A stretch of DNA of 64,000 bases, from NCBI RefSeq assembly GCF_010183535.1, contig NC_071328.1, positions 10,354,001 through 10,418,000 of the forward strand, given 5' to 3'. Positions 49,001 to 58,000 of the stretch are shown here, piece after piece. Every line of letters begins with the position of its first letter. The stretch's first letter is position 1. The notes below the pieces were generated by a model, which was not told the DNA's origin, made no database searches, and saw nothing but the letters and a program-made list of their open reading frames with translations. This stretch comes from Caenorhabditis remanei (Eukaryota > Nematoda > Chromadorea > Rhabditida > Rhabditidae). Both the position numbers and the translations under genes were made by a program.

Positions 49001-52000
49001 AGTTAGTACATGTGTCGGCTTACTGAATCAAAATCGAAACTGGTTCAAATCAGAACTATTCTGAATTAGAACTGATGTTGGAATCTCATTTCTCAGGTTT
49101 TTTGTGTAAATTAGAGCGAACCGCTCATTCCGGATATCAAAATTTCCTACATCTGATAGACGGTATCTGCGATGTAACGCGGAAACTTTTGAATTGATAA
49201 CTACAGTATACTTTGAAAATGTTCGATTCTTCTCACAATTATATTTTTGATAATAAAAAAAAGAAAATTTAATTTTTAAAAATTTAACTATTCTCAAAAG
49301 TGTGATTCATCCATCTCGGTTTTGACGTCTCAAACTTTAAAAGACACTCAAATTTTTGAAATCAAAGGTATTGATCAAAAATTGGAAATCAAAAAACTAA
49401 GGTCTCAACTATCCTAATTTGCTGGATTAGAACAAATTTTTCAAAAAATTCTCAACTGAGATTCTTGAGATTATTTTCTATAACTAAGATGGACGAGTTT
49501 CACTTTTCGAATAATTATATTTCCAAAATTCTCTCTAATTTTTTATTTAAATTTATTCCAAAATGTCTCCTAGCACAATTTTAATTTCAACTAACCACTT
49601 CTTCTTTCTCTTTTTCATCTCACATCTCACGTTTTTTCCAAAAATTATCAATCAGAAATTTGTCAAAAAGCAGTCTCTCACAGTTCCATCCTACCAAACA
49701 TTACCTTTTCTGCTTCTGGAGACTTGGACTTCTTCTTTTTCTTTGGTGAACCAGGTGGAGATTTCTTTGTTGGAGATGTTACTTCTGTCGTTGAAGACGA
49801 TGTAATTTCTGTTTTCTCAACTGTTGTTTCAGAAAGAACAGTTTCTTTCTTTTCAACGATTTCTGGAGATTTCTCCGTCTTCACTGGAGATTTCACATCT
49901 TCAACATCTGATTTCTCTGGACTCTTCTCCTTCTTAGTTGGACTCTTTGGCTTTTCATCAGCCGATTTCTCAGGAGATTTCTCCTTCTTCGTTGGTGAAG
50001 ATGGCTTTTCTGGACTCTTCTCCTTCTTCGTTGGAGATTTCACCTCTTCAGTTGCTGACTTTTCTGGAGATTTATCCTTTTTGGTGGGACTCTTTGGCTT
50101 CTCATCAGCAACTTTTTCTGGTGATTTCTCTTTTTTCGTTGGAGACTGTGGCTTCTCTTCAACCTTCTCTGGACTCTTCTCCTTCTTTGTGGGTGACTTT
50201 ACACTCGAGTCAGCCTCTGTTTCAGGAGACTTGGCCTTCTTTGGAGATCCGGGAGGAGATTTCTTCGAGATAGGAGATGTTGGTTTTTCTCCAATTTCGG
50301 TTTTCACTGGAGATTTTGGAGTTTCAACAGCTTCAGTTGTAGTTTTAGTTGGAGAGGATAGTTTATCTTCCATAGATTTTTCTGGACTTTTCTCTTTCTT
50401 GACTGGGCTTTTCGGCTTTTTTTCAACTTTCTCTGGGCTCTTCTCTTTCTTTGTTGGAGATTTCACACCCTCATCTTCAGTTTTCTTGTTTGGAGATGAC
50501 AGCTGTTCAGGAGATTTTTCCTTTTTAGTTGGGGAAGAGGGCTTCTCTGGAGTCTTCTCTTTCGGAGATTTCACCTCTTCTGTTGTTGATTTCTCGGGTG
50601 ATTTCTCCTTCTTGGTTGGACTTTTTAGAGTTTCTTCAACGTTTTTGTCAGTAGCCGATTTGATCTCTTCGGAAGACTTTGTCACTTCAACTTCATGAGT
50701 AGTTTCAGTCTTTTCGATAGTTGTTTCGGAAGATACTTCAACAACTGCTTCAGGAGATTTCTCCGTCTTCACTGGAGATTTCACATCTTCAACAGCTGAT
50801 TTCTCTGGACTCTTCTCCTTCTTATTTGGACTCTTTGGCTTTTCATCAGCCGAATTCTCAGGAGATTTCTCCTTCTTCGTTGGTGAAGATGGCTTTTCTG
50901 GACTCTTCACCTTCTTCGTTGGAGACCTCACCTCTTCAGTTGCTGACTTTTCTGGAGATTTATCCTTTTTGATCGGGCTAGTTGGTTTCTCATCGGCAAT
51001 CTTTTCTGGAGATTTCTCTTTTTTTGTTGTAGACTGTGGTTTCTCTTCAACTTTCTCTGAACTCTTCTCCTTCTTTGTGGGTGATTTCACTTCTTCAATT
51101 GTTCCCTTCTCAGGTGATTTCTCCTTTTTAGTCGGGCTCTTCGGTTTTTCGTCGCCAGTTTTCTCTGGAGTTGGGCTCTTTTTCTTCTTTCTATCAGCAT
51201 CAATAACTTCCTTTGGTAATTCCTCTTCAGCAAACGACACTCTTCTTTTCGGAGTTCCTTCTCTAACATCAGTTTGTGATTCCGTCTTTGAGACCACCTC
51301 AATCTTGCTCACACTGATAGATCCTTCAGTGGAACCTCCGATAACTCCCGTAGTTGTCACGGATTCCGATTCCTTCGTCTCGACCGTAACGCCTCCAACT
51401 GTGGACGTCACTTCTGTCGTTGACATTGTTGTTGTTTTAGTTGAAGTCAACGATGTCTCCATGGTGATTGTTGTTGTTGCTTCCGGTGAAGCCTCTTTCT
51501 CCTTTAATTATTTTGAATAGAACCTATCCGTTTTTCCAACTAATATGTTAGTTCTCTAACGGAAATTACGTGCTCAACACTTGAAAATACTTGAATTTTT
51601 CAACATAGCTCTCGAAATGTTTCAAAATATAGTAAGCCTTCTGGTTTTTGAAACTTGTGTTTCGAATGAATGACGGTATTTTCAGTTATGAACAAGTAAT
51701 TTCTCTAAAAAAACACTGTTAATTCATATGGTAATTGGTAGGAGTTTCTATAAAAAAGAAGTGGTTGATTGTGCTTAGAATCGTGCTAAGATTATTTGGA
51801 AATTTTGGAAAATTATAAGAAGTTTTTTATGATTTTTCTCAATTTAATGTCAGTTTTTTCTGGAATTTCTGGGAAATAGCGGAATAAAGGACACTGCAAA
51901 CCATGCATCCATCTGAAATACCTACCTGTTTCATAGATTCAGAAGACTTTTGGACTTCTGAAGTGGACTTTTTCGAGTCATTCTCGTCGACGACAACACT

Positions 52001-55000
52001 CTCCTGAACGTGCAAAACAAAAAATAAACAGCAAGAAAATTGATTTTGATTTGATTGGAGGAAGTTGCCTTTCAAGGTTTCTTCAGATTGTCCTATACTT
52101 TCTAGAAAGCGTCTACCATGGCTGATTTGGAGTTCTAACAGTAGATTCCTCCAGCTGACAGTAGTTTATATTGAAAATGGTGACTTGGAGAATCTATTTC
52201 CAAAAAAACTTAATTTAAAAACAACTGAATTTATGGGCATCAAATCTAACACGACTTCAGAACTTTATGTTCTTAGTTTCTATTTTCAACAAAAAAGTGA
52301 AGTTGAGCAGCTACATCTCAGAGACTGTTTGAAAATCGTCTCACTTTCGAACATGTTTTACTAAAGACGAGTAAACTGATACAGAACATGAGAACATCGA
52401 AAGTCAGCCTTTCCGCCAATCAAATCACAATCAACACAGCAAAAATCAAAATAAATATAAATAACTTTTGTGAATCTATAGTTACCTGAATATAATTTGA
52501 TGATTTCAGTTTCTCAGAATTTAAGTTTCTCGTAAGATTTTGAAAAGAAAATTTTGAACATTTTTGAAAAGAAAATTTTGAAAATTTGTCTCAAAAATTG
52601 AAATTGAAATGTATCACAAATTTGAAATGAATTGAACTCTGAAACCACCAAATCATGTCTAACCCAACGAGACCTATCAATAAATCCCATAAAAAGAAAC
52701 AAACCTTCTTTGGTTCGATCGTCAGCTGGGCGCCCGTCTCTTCGGCTCCGAGTGTGTTTTCTGCGACAACAGAAATAGTCAGATGATTCACTTCGGAATA
52801 ATATGTCGCCGTGTCGATCGTCAGGATCGATGCGCCGTCGACGGTGCTCTCGTCACGTGTTACGCGCGCCCCTTCCTGTCCATCACGCACCTGAAAAGAA
52901 ATTAGATTGAATTGAATTTCGATAGATGAGTTTTTCAAATTGTTACTCTCATCAACAATAAGATGGTGATAATCTTCAGCAATTGAAAGAACTAAAAAGA
53001 GAAGACTGAACCTAACAAGTTCAACGTGTTTGAATACATATTAACTTGAAATTAAAACATTCTGAGACAGAATAAAGACAGTTTGAGGGATATAATTTTT
53101 GTAAGAGTAGGATAATATAAGCCTCAAACAATAATAGAATAAAAAGAAAGAACGACTAACCTTTCTTCCATTAACAGACCATTCGTATGTTGGGAGTGGA
53201 ATACCAAATGCATGAGCTGTGAACACAGCTTCGGATCCCTTTTCAACAGTCAAACTCTTCGGTCTTAAATCGAATTCTGGAGCAAACGGTTTCTTCTGAA
53301 CTGTCAAGTTGGCTCTCGTCTCATCCGATCCTTCTGAATTCGTGGCAACAGCCTTGATTTCTCCGGCTTCTTCAATCTTGATATTCTTGATTTGGAGTTT
53401 GATTGATCCATCGAATTCTCTGATTTCAATACGATCCGATTGTTTCAATTCAACTCCTTTCAGATACCAAGTGACTGTTGGTTTTGGTTCTCCTTCAACA
53501 CGAACTTCGAATACGACTGTATTGTCGACTGTTTCTGTTTTATCGACAAGAATTTCAACGAATTTCGGTGGTTTCTTCTGTTTTTCTGGCGCCAGGACTA
53601 TGAGTCGTGCTTTCGTTTCGAATCGTCCTACTGCATTTTCAGCTCTGGAAAATATCAATTTATCATTTTTGAATTCTTATGTGGACTATCTTACCTGCAG
53701 AGTACGGTGCCCGCGTACTGTGCTGAGTCGATCGTAAGTTTGTGGTCGTGGTTGTGCGCCTCGATCTTGACGCCCGGACTTCCCTGATCCATCTTGTGCC
53801 CGTTGATGAACCAAGTGACCTCCGGGTTCGGATTTCCGCGAACGGTGGTCTCAAAGACGGCGAATTCGCCGGTTTTTACGGTCTGAAAATGAGATAATTA
53901 GAGGTTTAGATACTACCGTTTGAGAAAGATAGAGATCAAAAATACCTATAGGATTGCAGACATATTGAACAATGATACTTAAAAGTTTGGAAACTTTTCA
54001 AAAGTATATCAAGTTTCAAATGGATCGTTGGAACAAACAAACGTTTTAGAAACAATATTTCACTTGATAAGCCAGGATAAATATTTCGAAAAAGAAGTTC
54101 CAGCTGCCACAAAACAATAACTGTCTTGTTGGCAAGGGAAAAATGAGTTGTCTTTGAAAAGTAAAAATTAAATTTCGAAAAATTTTCCTTCGGAGAAAGT
54201 AGAAATATTCAAGTTTCTCATTTTCCTAAACTAATCAATAATGTTTCAAAGATACAAAAAATATCTTGAGAAACTACGGCAAAACGCGTGGGGTAAGCTA
54301 TCTTCTTTGTCGAGGAATCCAGAGAAATCATCGTCAGAGAACAACTGTTTTGTGAGTAAAAATTTAAAGTTCCAGACAATAAATCTACAATTTTTTAAAT
54401 GAATTTGAATGAGAAAACTCGAAGATTACTGTAAGAAGTAGTAGGGAAGAAAGTGCTAGTTGTTATAGAGACAACTTAACGTGAGACTTCCTGATCGAAA
54501 AGAGAGGAAATCAAAATAAAATAGTTGAAATATCCAAAATAATAAAGAAACAGATGATCGGTTCGATGAGAATGAGAGATTCCCGACGGATAGAATCCGA
54601 AAAAAAACAAAAAGCGTGTGAAAAAAGCGTTTGAACCGTTTCTCCATGATATGATTGGATCTCTCAACTGTGTCTCGTTTCGCAATATCTCTTTCATGAT
54701 GTTACACTGATCAACAACGAAGAAGAGTGGGTCCCGAATGAAATAGTGTACTAATCAGAGAGAAAACAGAGATAGACAGAGAGATCAGTGAAGGTGGCAT
54801 TGCTGGATGGCATCCACCTCCACAGAGCAAAAAATGAGAGAAGATGAAGAAGAAAAGGGTTTCTTGTTTACCAGACGACACCCAACTAACAAAAATAAAA
54901 GGGACCAGATTGGTGGAAACTGGTCAATTTGTTTAGGATTATGATTGAAAGAAATCAAACTAGACCTATTTGTCAATGGCATAAAATTTCAAATTTGGAC

Positions 55001-58000
55001 AGCTAGATCATATCTAAAAAGAATTTCAGAAGGCTGTCTGCTCTAGTGAGCTCTAAACATAACGAACAGATACTTTTGGTCTCAGGTAACTCAATTCGAA
55101 TGTTTAATCCCCAAAATGGAACTAACCTGATCTTCAATATCTTTCAAGAATGTCGGTGCACTTCTTGACTCTTCTTCTTCTTGTTCAACGGTAAGCCGTG
55201 CCCTGCTTTCCGCTGTTCCATGCTCATTTTGTGCTTTTGCGACAATCTCTCCATCATGTTTATCGATTGAAGTGTTGGCGATGGAGATTCGATAAAAACC
55301 GTCGTGCCCTACGATTTCTACGCCTTCTTCGCCGTGTTTCAGCTAGAAGAATTTTAGGTTTTCATATATTTTCTTAAGTTGAAAAAACTTACTTCTTTTC
55401 CACAGAGAGTGAATGTGAGAGTTGGTTCTGGCCATCCACTAACATCAACTTCGAATACAACCTGAAAAAATTATATTTGAATTTTCATTCTTTTTTTTCA
55501 GAAAACTTACAGTATTCTTCTCTTGAACGGTCTTATCCTCAAGTGGTTTATTGAAAGTTGGTGGTGCTGGTGGAACTCTGACTTTGAGTCGTCCGTCACA
55601 AGAAGCTGATCCGAGTCTATTTGATCCTTGACATGTAACCATTCCATCGAAATGTCTGGTCACATCTTTGATTGTCAAAATGCAGATTCCATCTTCAGAA
55701 ATGAACTTGACTTTCTCTGATTCGCTCAATGGTTTTCCATTGATGAACCATGTGATTTCTGGATTCGGATCTCCAGTGATGACTGATTTGAATCTCACTT
55801 CTTCTCCTTCATCACATTCCACGTCTTCAATTGTTGCCTGGAATTCTGGAGCAACATGGTTCTTATCTGGGTCTGCTTGCACAAATAACTCTGCTTTGCT
55901 CTCGATAGATCCGAATTCATTCTGAATCTTGACTGTATACACTCCAGTATCATCTGGTTGTGCATCACGAATCTCCAATTTTGCCGTTTGTCCATCGTAT
56001 TGTAATCGGAAATCATGAGATGGTCGGAGTGGTTGATCATCAACCAGCCATACAAGTTCTGGTTCTGGCCATCCTTCAACTTCACACTCGAAGTCAATAA
56101 CATCTCCTTCTTTACATTCTTTATCTTGAAGTTTTGTAACGAAAGCTGGTGGAGCTGCTTCTTTTTCAACTTTCAAGACACGGAAGAAGGCGGATGTGGA
56201 TGCTTGTCCGTATTCATTCGTAGCCATACAGGTATAGCGACCAGTGTCTGTTACCTAGAAATTATGCAAGACTTGACTTTGTATGTTTCTTTACAGTTTT
56301 TTTTTAACTTCTAGGTTAATTTATATTCAAAATGTTTAGAAATTGCATTTAAAACAACTAGATAATTTTGATTAATTCTTGAATTTCAAAATGTTGAAAA
56401 ACTCACTTGAACTGGATCAATAGTCATTGCAAAGAAGCCATCCTCATCAGAATAGAATGTATGTCTTTCATCTTCATGTAACTGAACATCATCTTTGTAC
56501 CATGTAATATCAGGTAGTGGATATCCGGTCACTTTCAAACACATTTTTGCAGATGATTCTTGGAGAGTTCGGAATCCGTATTGTGTTCTGGTCACTCGAG
56601 TTCCTTGCATTTCAAGAGTTGTTCCGGTTGTTGCTGAAAGAATTTAATATTAAATTTCAGAAAGAGTTTATGTCTCCTACTCCAATCAATACTGCTACTT
56701 CCACCGGAATAAATACTGGTTGACGATCCGGTTGGTGAAATCACGGGAGGTGATTTCACCTTCTTTCGGGGAGGACCACCTTCTTCTGGACCTGAAAAAC
56801 ATATTTGATGGGGGTGTTCCTTTTCAGATTTTTTCAACATTTACTTGCACTTCAACATAGAATGTTATCATTTTCTTTAAAATAATTATTTCTTGTTTGT
56901 TATTTTGCAGAATTGTTGTTTTTTACAACTCTATTGAACTTTTATGAGTTCCAATCCACACAAACCACATTTCAAAACGAGATTTCAACACCTGTTTTGA
57001 GACGAAAAGACAACAAGTTACACACTCTTTACTGACTTTGAAATTGTTATTGTTTTTTCGAATACACAGATTACACAAAATGACAAACTACACATAGCCA
57101 AACCAGGGAACAAGCTGCTCTTTCGAGAGCCAGACCATTCCGAAAATTCGGATTGTTGGTCAGATACATTCATATCGAAATCAACCGACGAAGCGGTCAT
57201 TTCAGACGTTGCCGTCATAGAGATTGCATCTCGTTCCGCAGCTATAAATGATCTTTTAATTAAAACTTACACCATGATGGATCGACGAGCTCGAGACCTC
57301 CTTCCTCGGTATCAGTTAATTCGATAATATAAAGTGTCTTGAGCACCATGGCGATGCTCGAGACAGAGTATAAAGACTATCTATAGATGGGACTAGAGAA
57401 TATACCGTAATTGAATTAAGAAGGGGTTAAAGAGAATCGAAAGAAACAGAAGAAGATTTCTTATGTGTGTATCTCGTCCTTCTTCTCCTCCTCCTCCTAT
57501 ATGTGTGTGTCGAGTATGTGGTGTATAGCCGGGGGCTAAAGCCTTCCTTCTTCCACTGATAGCAGCCTGCTGGCCATGAAGAGCACACCGATCAAAGAGA
57601 CGCAGCACGCACCGGTGGGCGATTACACACGGTGAGTGAGAGTATGTGGCAGATGCTCTCTTGCCAAGGATCCCCCGACGACCCACCACCACGGATGAGA
57701 TCGAGAAAGAGAAGGAGAGAGAAGAAGAAGATTTTTGCGCTTTTTGTGCGTCTATGTCTGCGTGTCGTCGACCCAGAAACTTTTGGGACACAACTAGGGG
57801 AGAAGTGTCCAAGTGGTCCGCTTCGGAGGTCCCTTTCTGATTGAGTCACTTGCTTCGAAAATATTGGAAAAGAGGGAGAAGAGAACACAATGATTGGTTG
57901 TTTTGATGTTCGATTGAGTTGTAAGAACATGGCAACAAGATAAGTTCACCTTTTGATTTGAGTTGTAAAAGAGAACATCTGGATTACGGTATCTTCTGAA

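Larger units (their letters stand above)
49705..52003 (-). other. unc-89: unc-89 KSP (Lys-Ser-Pro) repeat cassette
   Basis: Exons 51926-52003 (26 residues) and 49705-51501 (599 residues). After a Thr/Val-rich lead (TTTITMETSLTSTKTTT, KRRVSFAEEELPKEVI) comes a repetitive basic/acidic region built on SPTKKEKSPEK, KSPEKP and VKSPVKTEKSP units. It ends with KKSPPGSPKKKKKSKSPEAEK. KSP motifs in UNC-89 resemble neurofilament tails and are candidate proline-directed phosphorylation sites (family knowledge). Both exons begin and end in phase 0, so skipping either one keeps the frame. The large exon contains a near-exact internal duplication. Confidence 0.95.

Noticed and set aside
49724..50698. 324-codon open frame on the plus strand across the KSP exon.
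   Set aside because: Antisense shadow of the repetitive KSP codons (Phe/Ser/Gly-rich complement of Lys/Ser/Pro); no independent support.
52065..52364. 99-codon plus-strand frame in an unc-89 intron.
   Set aside because: No recognisable domain and no conserved neighbours; not distinguishable from chance.
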